A stretch of 19,598 nucleotides of DNA, from the NCBI GenBank assembly GCA_947177535.1, contig CAMWUV010000001.1, positions 1 through 19,598 on the forward strand, given 5' to 3'. The DNA is from an uncultured Mycoplasma sp. (GTDB lineage Bacteria; Bacillota_I; Bacilli_A; Mycoplasmatales; Mycoplasmoidaceae). This document shows, in pieces, positions 9,551 through 17,856 of this stretch. How positions within the stretch are numbered: the stretch's first letter is position 1; the number at the start of each line of letters is the position of its first letter. The position numbers and the translations under genes were made by a program. The notes under the pieces are model-generated. The model did no database searches. It was given only the letters and a program-made list of their open reading frames with translations, and was not told where the DNA came from.

Positions 9551-9736
9551 CTATCAAGATGCCTTTTTAACACCAGGAATTGCGCCTTTATATGCAAGAT
9601 CTCTAAAACACAAACGACAAATTCCAAATTTTCTAATTACAGCTCTTGGTCTTCCACATCTTTCACATCTTGTATAAGCTCTAACTTGAAACTTTGGATG
9701 CTTTTTTTGTTTAACAATTAATGATTTTTTTGCCAT
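9551..9736 (-). CDS. rpsN: 30S ribosomal protein S14, zinc-binding (type Z)
   Basis: S14 of the short zinc-ribbon type, 61 aa including the terminal Trp (KKASW) coded by TGA at 9554-9556. Zinc ligands C24, C27, C40 and C43 are in place (RCERCGRP ... GICRLCF). It assembles late into the 30S head. Its ribosome binding site AAAGGAGA is inside the last codons of L5, one base separating the genes, which suggests translational coupling. Confidence 0.96.
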
Positions 9737-9737
9737 A

Positions 9738-10301
9738 CTATTTTGTCTCCTTTACTTTTACAAAAGGCATTCCTAATTCTTTTAATAAAAATAATGCTTC
9801 TTTATCTGTTTTTGCTGAAGTTACAATTGTAATGTCAAATCCTCTAATTTTTTTAACATCATCATAAACAATTTCTGGAAAAATAATTTGTTCTTTTATA
9901 CCAAATGTATAATTGCCTTTACCATCAAATGATTTTACTGATAAACCTCTAAAATCTCTAATTCTAGGAATTGCAACAGATATTAATTTAGTTAAAAAAT
10001 TTCACATATTGTCTTTTCTAAGTGTTACTTTTGCTCCTATTGCTTGACCTTCTCTTAGTTTAAAAGTAGCAATTGATTTTTTTGATTTAGTAGCCACTGG
10101 TTTTTGACCAGTAATTAAGTGTAATTCTTTCAAACCTGTTTCAATGATTTTAGAATCTGAAGTTGCATCACCCAAACCTGAATTAATTACAATTTTTTCA
10201 AGACGAGGAATTTCCATTACAGATTTGTAATTAAATTCTTTCATCAAAGACTTTGAAATATCTTTTTTATATTTTTCATAAAGATTTGATTTACTACCCA
10301 T
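9738..10301 (-). CDS. rplE: 50S ribosomal protein L5
   Basis: L5, 187 aa, binds 5S rRNA and forms the bridge to S13. The N-terminal half shows [31 protein letters not shown] and [20 protein letters not shown]; the second half, after the TGA Trp at 10002-10004, shows [20 protein letters not shown] and ends [10 protein letters not shown]. Together these give the family's full length. Normal place between L24 and S14. Confidence 0.96.
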
Positions 10302-10314
10302 AATTTTTTCCTCC

Positions 10315-10635
10315 TTATTTAACTATTTCATTATTAGAAATTTTTGAAATTCTAACTTTTTTATTATTTTTATCAAAACCATACTTAATTCTTGTTGTTT
10401 TGCCTTTAGCTTTGTAATCAATTAAAGCTAATTTTGACATATTCACTGGAACTGCAATTTCTTCAATTCCACCTTCTTGTTTATTTTGACTAGGTTTAAT
10501 GTGTTTTTTTCTAACATTAATTCCTTCAACTTGTGCTTTATTAAGTTTTGGATAAACTTTTAAAATTGTTCCTTCTTTTCCTTTTTCAGAACCTGAAATA
10601 ACTCTAACTTTGTCACCTTTTTTTAATCTTTGCAT
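10315..10635 (-). CDS. rplX: 50S ribosomal protein L24
   Basis: L24, 106 aa, an early assembly protein with a KOW motif next to the exit tunnel: [20 protein letters not shown] then [20 protein letters not shown]. The conserved [15 protein letters not shown] follows. Unlike its tunnel-exit neighbours L22, L23 and L29 it has normal length with no tail. Gap of 9 nt from L14. Confidence 0.96.
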   Translation of the reverse strand: MQRLKKGDKVRVISGSEKGKEGTILKVYPKLNKAQVEGINVRKKHIKPSQNKQEGGIEEIAVPVNMSKLALIDYKAKGKTTRIKYGFDKNNKKVRISKISNNEIVK

Positions 10636-10644
10636 TATTAACTC

Positions 10645-11013
10645 CTAAAGTACTTCTGAAGCTAGAGAAACAATTTTTGAAAAACCTTTATCTCTTAGTT
10701 CTCTTGCTACTGGTCCAAAAATCCGTGAACCTCTTGGTGTTTTATCCTCTTTAATAATTACACAAGCATTATCATCAAATGATAATGAATTACCACTTGA
10801 TCTTAAAATATTTTTTTTCACACGTACTACAACAGCTTTACAAACTTGCCCTTTTTTAACCATTCCATCTGGTTGAGCTTTTTTTACTGAAACTACTACA
10901 ATATCTCCAACTGAAGCATATCTTCTTTTTGTTCCACCCAATACTTTAATTACTCCAACTTGTTTTGCACCAGTGTTATCTGCTACATTAAGTTTTGTCA
11001 TAAATTGAATCAT
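10645..11013 (-). CDS. rplN: 50S ribosomal protein L14
   Basis: L14, 122 aa, at the subunit interface; in other bacteria it is the docking site of the silencing factor RsfS. Sequence [19 protein letters not shown] through [20 protein letters not shown] is diagnostic. The first Met (MIQ...) is chosen because the family starts there; a second Met follows at residue 5. Gaps of 27 nt from S17 and 9 nt to L24. Confidence 0.97.
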   Translation of the reverse strand: MIQFMTKLNVADNTGAKQVGVIKVLGGTKRRYASVGDIVVVSVKKAQPDGMVKKGQVCKAVVVRVKKNILRSSGNSLSFDDNACVIIKEDKTPRGSRIFGPVARELRDKGFSKIVSLASEVL

Positions 11014-11040
11014 ATTATTTACTCCTTAATTTTTCTAAAA

Positions 11041-11313
11041 TTATTTAGCTTTTTGAATAATCTTATTTAGTCTTCATCTCTTTGTAGCACTCAGTGGTCT
11101 AGTTTCCATAATTTCAACAAAATCACCAATTTTACATTCTTCTTTTTCATCATGTGCATGATATTTTTTGTGAGTAATTACTAATTTTTTATAAAGTCTA
11201 TGTTTAGACTTTGTTTCAACTTGTACAACAATAGTTTTTTGCATTTTGTCAGAAACTACAGTTCCTTGCAAAATTTTTCTTTTGCTGTCTCTTGTGTTTA
11301 CTTGATTGCTCAT
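11041..11313 (-). CDS. rpsQ: 30S ribosomal protein S17
   Basis: S17, 90 aa, an OB-fold primary 16S rRNA binder. It shows [20 protein letters not shown], the [14 protein letters not shown] loop, and [14 protein letters not shown], where the Trp is TGA at 11074-11076 and the protein continues to TAA at 11041. It follows the relocated S3 instead of L29. Confidence 0.96.
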
Positions 11314-11340
11314 ATTTTATCCTTTCAACATTTAACCAAA

Positions 11341-12582
11341 TTATTTTAAGTATTGGAATCCACTTGGTCCTTTTTTCATACCATAGTCATCAAGTTTTTT
11401 TGATCTTGAATATTTAAAAGCTTCTTTAGATATAAGTACGTGTGCATCGTCATTTCAATCTTTATAATATTCATCAAAGTCTTTTTTTGACATACAAGAT
11501 TGACTTCCATATTTTCTTCAAGCAGAACTAACTGGTAAAATATCAATTTTTTCCAAATCAAATTCACCAATAACTTCTTTTTTACCAGTAGTTGTATAAA
11601 CTAAAACTCTTTTAATTGCATTAACTGGTGTAACTTTATAGAAGAAAACATTTTTATTTAAATCTTCATTTAATAAATTATCAGCATATTCATGTTTAGT
11701 TGAAATCATAATAATAGATGTTTCTTCAACTTTACCTTTTTTGCCACTCTTTTCATCTGCTTTAGACTCAACAACTTTTAAAACTTCTTTTTCACGTTTC
11801 AAAGTTTCAGCTTTTACTGGTTTTGCAGGTTTTTCTTCTTCAACTGGTTTTTCTACAGGTTTTTTAATTTCAGGTTTAGACTGCATTTCAGGTTTTCTTT
11901 TATCAGTAGGCTTTCTATCAAACTTATTAAATTGAGAAGTTGATTTTTTGAAAAGTTCACCACGATTAATTCAAACTTTAACACCAATTAAACCATATGT
12001 TGTTCATGCTTCTTCTAAAGCATAATCAATATTAGCTCTTAATGTAGTTAGTGGAACAATCCCTTCTGAATATCCTTCTTCTCTAGCCATTTCAACACCA
12101 CCTAAACGACCAGATACATTTGTTTTAATACCCTTAGCTCCTGAAGCTAACACTTTTTTAATTGCAATTTTTTGAGCATTTCTAAAAGAAAATCTATTTT
12201 CTATTGCATCTGCTATTTCTCTTGCAATAATTCTTGCAGAAAAAGTTGGTTTATCAATTGGTAATACATTTACATTTACTTTAGTTTTTCTACCAACAAT
12301 ATAATTTAATTGCTTTTTTAAAATTTTTAGATTAGCCATATCTTTACCTAAAACAATTCCAGGTTGAGAACAATGTATGAAAATATCTATTTTGTTTTGT
12401 TGTCTTTCAATTTCAACATGTGAAACTTGAGCTGCTTTACAAACTTTAAAAATATGTTTTCTTATTTTGTCATCTTGAACTAATCACAAAGCTGTTTGTT
12501 TATTGTCTTTAGCAATTCATCTAGATTCTCAATTTCTAATGATTCCAATTCTTAAACCATTTGGATTAACTTTTTGGCCCAT
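11341..12582 (-). CDS. rpsC: 30S ribosomal protein S3 fused to a C-terminal ASCH-like domain
   Basis: 413 aa in one frame with in-frame TGA Trp codons; S3 is normally 210-270 aa. Residues 1-210 are S3: [20 protein letters not shown], a KH domain ([18 protein letters not shown], residues about 74-91), [20 protein letters not shown], and [13 protein letters not shown]. The KH GxxG loop reads G79-K-D-M82, so its second Gly is lost. Residues 211-286 are a Lys/Pro/Glu-rich linker. Residues 287-413 look like an ASCH (PUA-like) domain: [47 protein letters not shown], and the closing [18 protein letters not shown], in the order seen in stand-alone ASCH proteins. The ASCH signature GxKxxExR is degenerate (NKNVFFYK), so a binding role is likelier than catalysis (inference). 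The gene sits 2 nt after L29 instead of between L22 and L16. S3 is certain; ASCH is recognised by pattern only. Confidence 0.9.
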
Positions 12583-12584
12583 AA

Positions 12585-13178
12585 TTATTTTTTTCCTTTC
12601 ACTGGTGTTTTTGGTTTTGCAGATGTAGATTTTTTAGTAGTAGGTTTGTTAGTAGTAGACTTGTTAATAGAATTATTTTTACTTTTTGTTGCAACAGTTT
12701 TATTAACATCTGTTGTTTTTTTAGTATTAACTGATTTATCAGTGTTTTTTTTAGATTCTACTTTTTTATCATTTACTTTTTTGTTAACAATTTTTTTTGC
12801 TTCAACTTTTTTTAAAGTAGATTCTTTTTTTACTTCTTGATTAGTTTTACCAATCTCTTTTTTTACTTCTTGTTTTTGTTTTTGATTAGAAACAGTTTTG
12901 CTATCTTTTTCACTAACGATTGGTAATCCAATAATTTGTTGTTTACCATCTTTTTCTTTTATTAATTGTACATTGAATGTTGAAAAAGAAATTTTTACAT
13001 TTCTTTCAGAAAGTACTGTCATTGCCATTGCAATAGTTTTTCTGATTTCTTTTAATTTATGAACTCCTTCAACTTCACCATTAGCAATTTTAAATCTCAT
13101 TTCTAATAATTGAACTTTTAGTCTTGAAATTAAATTACCCAATTCATTATCACTTTTTGTTCTTAAATCTTTAATCAT
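12585..13178 (-). CDS. rpmC: 50S ribosomal protein L29 with long Lys-rich tail
   Basis: L29, 197 aa against about 65 usually. The normal protein is residues 1-62 ([20 protein letters not shown] ... ANGEVEGVHKLKEIRKTIAMAMTVLSE). L29 sits at the exit of the peptide tunnel beside L23. Residues 63-197 form a low-complexity tail: an 88-residue stretch dominated by Lys, Val, Glu, then Thr/Ser/Asn-Lys repeats ending KTPVKGKK, probably disordered and strongly basic. The start at 13176-13178 has GGAG nine bases upstream; an open frame upstream belongs to the shifted end of L16. The start overlaps the L16 stop by 8 nt. The next gene is S3, 2 nt downstream, unlike the usual S17. Confidence 0.93.
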   Translation of the reverse strand: MIKDLRTKSDNELGNLISRLKVQLLEMRFKIANGEVEGVHKLKEIRKTIAMAMTVLSERNVKISFSTFNVQLIKEKDGKQQIIGLPIVSEKDSKTVSNQKQKQEVKKEIGKTNQEVKKESTLKKVEAKKIVNKKVNDKKVESKKNTDKSVNTKKTTDVNKTVATKSKNNSINKSTTNKPTTKKSTSAKPKTPVKGKK

Positions 13179-13593
13179 GTGCAATGTCTCCTTTCTTAAC
13201 AATTTTTCAATTAACAGAAAGTTTATTGCCTGCATTTTTTAATGCTGCTTTTGCTGCTTCTTCTGGAATATTTGCAACTTCAAACATTACAGTACCATTT
13301 TTTACTACAGCAACTCATTTTTCTGGTGAACCTTTACCAGAACCCATACGAACTTCTAAAGGTTTTTTTGTTAATGATAGATGTGGAAAAATTCTAATTC
13401 ACATCTTGCCAGTTTTTCCAAGTGCTTTTGAAATAGCAATACGAGCTGATTCAATTTGACGATTTGAAACTCATGCTCCTGATGTTGCCATTAATCCAAA
13501 TTCACCAAAAGCTACATATTTATTTCCTTTGGCTTTTCCTTCATAACTTACTTTATGAGGTTTTCTATATTTTGTACGTTTTGGTTCTAACAT
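13171..13593 (-). CDS. rplP: 50S ribosomal protein L16
   Basis: L16, 140 aa, which helps shape the A site and the peptidyl transferase region. It starts [20 protein letters not shown] and contains [20 protein letters not shown], then [20 protein letters not shown] and [17 protein letters not shown]. Trp residues are TGA, so the gene looks broken under the standard code. It follows L22 after 18 nt; the usual S3 gene between them is missing from this place. Its end overlaps L29 by 8 nt. Confidence 0.96.
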
Positions 13594-13611
13594 AATAACT
13601 CCTTAATTTTG

Positions 13612-14256
13612 CTATTTAGCTTTTGCTTTGGGTTTACTTTGTTTAGTAGTATTTTTTGATTTATCACTTGCACTATTAACTGGTTTCTTAGTTTTAGTAG
13701 TAACTTCTTTTTTTTGTTGGGTATTAACAACTGGTTTAATAACCTTTGTTTCTTTTTTTACTTCAGTTTTTGAAACTGATTTAGAAACTTTTATTTTTTC
13801 ATTTCTAACTACTTTTAAACCTTTTTCATTAGCAGCTCTTTGTTTTGCTGAATAACCCTTATTATTAGTTGCTCTTTTTTTAATTCTTTTCTTAATAGCA
13901 TCAATTTCTTTTTTTCTTTCATTTTGATCATCTGATAAAACAATTTTTAAATGAGTGTGTCTTTTTCTAATTAAATCAGCAGATCCTTTTGCTCTTGGCA
14001 TTGTTCTTTTTAATGTTGATCCTTGATTTGCTACAACTGTATAAACATATAATTTATCAGCTTGCATTGCATGATTGTTAGTTGCATTAGCAATTGCTTG
14101 ATGTAATAATTTTTTTAGAAAAACAGCAGTTTTTTTATGAGTGTTTTCTAAAATAGTTAAAGCTTCTGTAACTGGCTTATTTTTAATTAAGTCACACACT
14201 AATTTAGCTTTTCTTGGTGAAACATGAATATTTGCTTGACTCGCTTTTGCTTGCAT
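13612..14256 (-). CDS. rplV: 50S ribosomal protein L22 with C-terminal extension
   Basis: L22, 214 aa against about 110 usually. The core (residues 1-112) shows HVSPRKAKLVCDLIKNK, the LLHQAIANATNNHAM helix, and the hairpin tip QGSTLKRTMPRAKGSADLIR that lines the exit tunnel. Residues 113-214 are an added tail: a charged Lys/Arg-rich helix-like part (ERKKEIDAIKKRIKKRATNN), then Lys/Thr/Val-rich low complexity ending KPKAKAK. Start ATG has AGGAG upstream. The tail would project from the solvent side near the tunnel exit (inference from the position of the L22 C-terminus). Confidence 0.94.
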   Translation of the reverse strand: MQAKASQANIHVSPRKAKLVCDLIKNKPVTEALTILENTHKKTAVFLKKLLHQAIANATNNHAMQADKLYVYTVVANQGSTLKRTMPRAKGSADLIRKRHTHLKIVLSDDQNERKKEIDAIKKRIKKRATNNKGYSAKQRAANEKGLKVVRNEKIKVSKSVSKTEVKKETKVIKPVVNTQQKKEVTTKTKKPVNSASDKSKNTTKQSKPKAKAK

Positions 14257-14267
14257 TATTAACTCCT

Positions 14268-14546
14268 TTACTTAGCTAAATCTTTTCTATTACTTGTGTG
14301 TTGTTTGAATGATCTTGTTTGAGCAAACTCACCAAGTTTGTGACCAATCATATCTTCAGTTACATAAACATTAATAAATGATTTTCCATTGTGAACCTCA
14401 AAAGTTAAACCTACAAAATCTGGAAAAATTGTGCTTCTTCTAGATCATGTTTTAATTGGTTTCTTTTTTTCGCTTTTTATCATAGTTTGAACTTTTTTCA
14501 TTAAGCTTGGTTCAACATATGGACCTTTTTTTGAACTTCTTGACAT
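14268..14546 (-). CDS. rpsS: 30S ribosomal protein S19
   Basis: S19, 92 aa, in the small-subunit head with S13. Reads [19 protein letters not shown], then [20 protein letters not shown], and [16 protein letters not shown], all diagnostic. The Trp in KTWSRRS is TGA. Ends NRKDLAK. Lies between L2 and L22 as usual, gaps 18 and 11 nt. Confidence 0.96.
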
Positions 14547-14564
14547 TTTATTAACCTCTCAATA

Positions 14565-15404
14565 CTATTTTTTTCTTCTAACAATCAATGCATTAGATGC
14601 TTTCTTTTTATTTCTAGTTTTAACACCCATGTGTCTTTTACCTCATGGAGTTCTAGGAGCATCATGACCAACTGGTGATCTACCTTCACCACCCCCATGT
14701 GGGTGATCATTTGGATTCATTGCTGAACCTCTAACTGTTGGTCTAATCCCTTTATGTCTATTGATACCAGCTTTACCAATAACAACTAAGTTATGTTCTT
14801 CATTTGAAACAACACCAACTGTTGCCATACATAAATTAGGAATTTTTCTAACTTCACCAGATGAAAGTTTAACAATCATATAATTTCCAGTTTCATCTTT
14901 ACCTAAAATTTGTGCAGAAGAACCTGCTGATCTAATCATTTGTCCACCACGTCCAGGATAAAGTTCAATATTATGAACAAATGTACCTTCTGGAATTAAT
15001 GAAATTGGTAATGCGTTACCAACTTTTATATCTATTTGCTTATTACTTGATAATATTTTGTCTCCAACTTTTAAATCTTTTGGAGTAATAATGTATCTTT
15101 TTTCTCCATCTTCATACACTACTAAAGATATAAAAGATGTACGGTTTGGATCATATTCAATTGATTTCACTGTTGCAACTTTGTTAATCTTATCTCTTTT
15201 AAAATCAATAATACGATATTTTTTCTTGTAACCACCACCATGGTGTCTTACAGTTATTTTTCCATTATTATTTCTTCCTGAGTGTTTTTTAATAGCAACT
15301 ACTAAAGATTTTTCAGGAACAGAAGTTGTTAAAACTTTTTTGTAATCAATAATAATTGTTTGTCTAATTCCACTACTTCTTGCTTTTACTCTTCTAATTG
15401 GCAT
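14565..15404 (-). CDS. rplB: 50S ribosomal protein L2
   Basis: L2, 279 aa, needed for subunit association and peptidyl transfer. It shows [39 protein letters not shown], the [19 protein letters not shown] region, and [18 protein letters not shown] with the conserved His of HPHGGG. The TGA at 14643-14645 is the Trp of TPWGKR; the protein then continues to TAG at 14565. Start follows AAAGGAAGC. The 38-nt gap from L23 is the second largest in the operon. Confidence 0.97.
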
Positions 15405-15442
15405 ATTTGCTTCCTTTCGCTTTTCGCCTAACTACATTATTT

Positions 15443-15865
15443 TTATTTTGCTTTTGGAGAAGTTTTTACCAATTTAGATAAAACTCCTTTTTTTGGTTTT
15501 TCTTTTTTTTCTTCTTTAATTTCTTTTTTTAAATCTTTAGGAATGTCTTTTTTATTTTCTTTTTCTTTAGGTTGTTCATTTTCTTCAATTTGAATATCAA
15601 CACCACGTGGTAAAGTAATATAAGCAATTTTTTTTGCTTTAGTCATTCCTGGATTTCTAGTACCAGTTCTTGTAGGAGCTGGTTTTCTATTAACAACATT
15701 AATTTTTTCTGGAATAATTCCATAAATTAATTGAAATGCTAAACTAATTTCATATTTATTAGCATTTTTGCTTACTTCAAAAACATATTTTTTAATATCT
15801 TCATTTCTTAATGAATAAGATTTTTCTGAATGAAGTGGTTTTACAATTACACTTAACAAATCCAT
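15443..15865 (-). CDS. rplW: 50S ribosomal protein L23 with C-terminal extension
   Basis: L23, 140 aa against about 95-100. L23 is the main docking site for trigger factor and SRP at the tunnel exit. The core is residues 1-94 (VIVKPLHSEKSYSLRNEDIK ... YGIIPEKINVVNRKPAPTRTG ... KKIAYITLPRGVDIQI). Residues 95-140 are a Glu/Lys-rich tail (KEKENKKDIPKDLKKEIKEE) ending KTSPKAK. The start codon overlaps the L4 stop by one base (TAATG), implying translational coupling. Confidence 0.95.
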   Translation of the reverse strand: MDLLSVIVKPLHSEKSYSLRNEDIKKYVFEVSKNANKYEISLAFQLIYGIIPEKINVVNRKPAPTRTGTRNPGMTKAKKIAYITLPRGVDIQIEENEQPKEKENKKDIPKDLKKEIKEEKKEKPKKGVLSKLVKTSPKAK

Positions 15866-16503
15866 TATGCAAATACCTCACTAATTTTATTAAAAGCATC
15901 TTCTTGAATAACAGCAATATCACTGTTAAGAATATCTTTTGCAGAAACTTGATTTCATGTTTTTGAAACTACTTTTTCTAAATTTTGACAAGATTTTAAG
16001 AAATTTTCATTTTTTACTTCATTAATAACAAAAAGAATTTTTTTATCATCATATGAAACTTTTTTTAATAATTTAGAAATTACTTTAGTAGAAGGTTCTT
16101 TCATTTCGATTTTATTACTTAATAAATTCAGTCCTTTTTCATTTAACTTTAAAGTCATTGCTGATTTAAAAGCCAATTTGTAAGCTTTAGAATTTTGCTT
16201 TAAAGTATAATTTTTTTCAGGAGTTGGACCAAATGCTCTACCACCACCTACATAATGAGGGTTTCTAATTGAACCTTGTCTTGCTCTACCTGTATGTTTT
16301 TGTTTATACGGTTTTCTTCCACCACCTCTAACTTCAGCCTTTGTTAAAGTTGAAGCAGTTGATTGTCTTTCATTAGCATTAGCAACCAAAATTGAATTAA
16401 ATAATTCTTGATTATTTATTTCTTTGATGAAAAGTTTATTATTTTTTAGTTCTACTTCTTCAGTATTTCCTAAAAGATCTTTTAATAATCTAACAGAACT
16501 CAT
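15865..16503 (-). CDS. rplD: 50S ribosomal protein L4
   Basis: L4, 212 aa, a tunnel-wall protein; in E. coli it is the autogenous repressor of the S10 operon. Contains ANERQSTASTLTKAEVRGGG, KPYKQKHTGRARQGSIRNPH and GGGRAFGPTPEKNYTLKQN. After the TGA Trp at 15955-15957 it continues NQVSAKDILNSDIAVIQEDA to a TAA that overlaps the L23 start. Its own start overlaps the L3 stop (TAATG). If the leader at 17786-17835 is regulatory, L4 is the first candidate ligand (inference). Confidence 0.96.
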
Positions 16504-17393
16504 TATTTATCTCCTTCTTTCTTTTCATCAGAATTATTTGTACTAACTTCAGCTTTTGCTTCTTGTTGTGCATGTTGTTTTTCTTCAGCAGCTTTTTGTT
16601 TAGCTATCATTTCTTGTTTTCTTGCTTCTTTCTCAGCTTCAGCCTTTTGATGAGCTTCTGCTTTTTTAGCTTCTTGTGCAAGTCTAGCTTGTTCTTCTTT
16701 TTCTTTGATAGCTTTAGCAACTGCTTCAGGGTCTGAAAGTTTTAAAGGGTTTACTTGTTTTTTTCTTTTAACAGTTGTTTTCAATAAAATCAAACTGTTA
16801 ACTGGTCCAGGTACTGAACCCTTTAATAAAATTAAATTTTTTTCTACTTCAGTGCCAATAACTGTTAAATTGCTAATAGTTACAAGTTCATGTCCATAAT
16901 GTCCAGACATTCTTTGACCTTTAGGAACTCTTTGACCTTGACTACCCCCTCTACCAAAAGATATAGAACCTTGATATCTATGTGGATAACCAGCACCATG
17001 ACCCAATGGACCAATTTTAAAATTTCATCTTTTAATTGCTCCAGTAAATCCTTTTCCTTTAGTAATTCCTTGAGCATCTACTTTATCACCAGAACTAAAT
17101 ACATCAACTAAGATTTTGTCACCAACATTATAGCCAGATACATCTCTTAATTCTCTAGTGAATTTATGTGGTTCAGCTTTAAGTTTTTTAAAATAACCTT
17201 TTTGTGGTTTATTTAATTTTTTTTCATCAATTTTGCCATAAGCAATTTTTGTAGCCACATAACCATTCTTTTCTTTTGTTTTATTTTCTAATACTACATT
17301 TGGTTCAGCTTGAATAACTGTAACAGGTATTTTAGTTCCATCTTCCAAAAAACTTTGAATCATACCTATTTTTTTTCCAAGAATCATTTTCAT
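16503..17393 (-). CDS. rplC: 50S ribosomal protein L3 with C-terminal coiled-coil-like extension
   Basis: L3, 296 aa against about 210. Core: [38 protein letters not shown] (Trp by TGA at 17025-17027), and [18 protein letters not shown], ending near [17 protein letters not shown]. Residues 215-296 are extra: a run rich in Ala, Glu, Lys and Gln ([20 protein letters not shown] and on) with the look of a long charged helix, then [15 protein letters not shown]3 binds near the 3' end of 23S rRNA and helps start 50S assembly. Start is preceded by GGAGGAG, 20 nt after S10; the stop overlaps the L4 start. Confidence 0.95.
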
Positions 17394-17413
17394 AATATTA
17401 CTCCTCCAAATAA

Positions 17414-17722
17414 TTATTTAAGTGTTATTTGGATATCCACTCCAGAAGGTATTATGATGTTTTTTAAATATTCTTTTGTTTTTTCTGTAGTATTAACCAA
17501 AATAATCAAACGTTGATGTGTTCTTCTTTCAAATTGTTCTCTAGATGTTTTATTTACATGTGGAGAACGACAAATTGTAAATATTTCTTTTTTTGTAGGA
17601 AGTGGAATAGGTCCTTTCACCTTTGCACCACTATCCTGTGAACTTTTAATTATTTTTCTTACAGATTGATCCAGCAATCTATGATCATAAGAAAATAATT
17701 TAATTTTCATTTCATTTTTCAT
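17414..17722 (-). CDS. rpsJ: 30S ribosomal protein S10
   Basis: S10, 102 aa, in the 30S head and, in other bacteria, also NusE in antitermination complexes. Reads [55 protein letters not shown], and [12 protein letters not shown]. First gene of the operon, after a leader of about 125 nt. A TAA in frame at 17726-17728 limits the start to the ATG at 17720-17722 or the one four codons later. The only clear Shine-Dalgarno (AAAGGA, 17740-17745) is about 17 nt from the first ATG, longer than usual. Confidence 0.95.
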   Translation of the reverse strand: MKNEMKIKLFSYDHRLLDQSVRKIIKSSQDSGAKVKGPIPLPTKKEIFTICRSPHVNKTSREQFERRTHQRLIILVNTTEKTKEYLKNIIIPSGVDIQITLK

Positions 17723-17755
17723 AATTTATTTATAAGTTGTCCTTTCAAAATACTA

Positions 17756-17770
17756 TTGGTTCTTAACCAA
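17756..17770 (-). other. Small hairpin before the rpsJ ribosome binding site
   Basis: TTGGTT-AAG-AACCAA forms a perfect 6-bp stem with a 3-nt loop in the leader RNA, 10 bases before the AAAGGA ribosome binding site. It has no poly-T tail, so it is not an intrinsic terminator. It could stack on or compete with the larger upstream hairpin: its 5' arm TTGGT can also pair with ACCAA inside the apical part of that hairpin. Confidence 0.45.
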
Positions 17771-17785
17771 ATTTACCACTAACAA

Positions 17786-17835
17786 TGAGTTCCCTGATAA
17801 TCCCGACAACTAATATTGGTGTATCAGCAATCTCA
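17786..17835 (-). promoter_or_regulatory. Structured S10-operon leader RNA hairpin
   Basis: In the 5' untranslated RNA of rpsJ: outer stem TGAG/CTCA, symmetric 4x4 internal loop (ATTG facing GGAA), inner stem CTGATA/TATCAG, and a 22-nt apical part. This stretch is visibly less AT-rich than the flanks, with GC-containing runs (GTCGGG, CAGGGAAC) unusual for intergenic DNA here. The first gene of an operon that includes L4 is a classic place for an r-protein autoregulatory leader. Whether this matches any known leader family cannot be told from the sequence alone. Confidence 0.5.
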
Positions 17836-17856
17836 ATAATTAATGCATACTTGATA

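Noticed and set aside
11376..11570. Alternative minus-strand frame within the S3 C-terminal region
   Set aside because: Out of frame with S3 and overlapped by the well-supported ASCH-like frame; composition is not gene-like.
11341..11886. The ASCH-like segment as a separate gene downstream of rpsC
   Set aside because: The segment is in the same frame as S3 with only TGA (Trp) codons between, no TAA/TAG and no ribosome binding site before its first Met, so a fusion is the simplest reading.
12574..12840. Plus-strand hydrophobic frame opposite the L29 tail
   Set aside because: It is the complement of the Lys-rich tail codons (AAA/AAG read back as Phe/Leu), has no ribosome binding site, and runs against the operon. 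Similar plus-strand frames opposite L22, L18, L6 and S8 are rejected for the same reason.
13179..13235. N-terminal extension of L29 starting at 13235
   Set aside because: This frame overlaps the conserved end of L16 in another frame, while the ATG at 13178 has a good Shine-Dalgarno and gives the normal L29 start.
17756..17770. Intrinsic terminator/attenuator before rpsJ
   Set aside because: The 6-bp hairpin is not followed by a T run on the transcribed strand, so classical attenuation is not supported; kept only as a leader hairpin.
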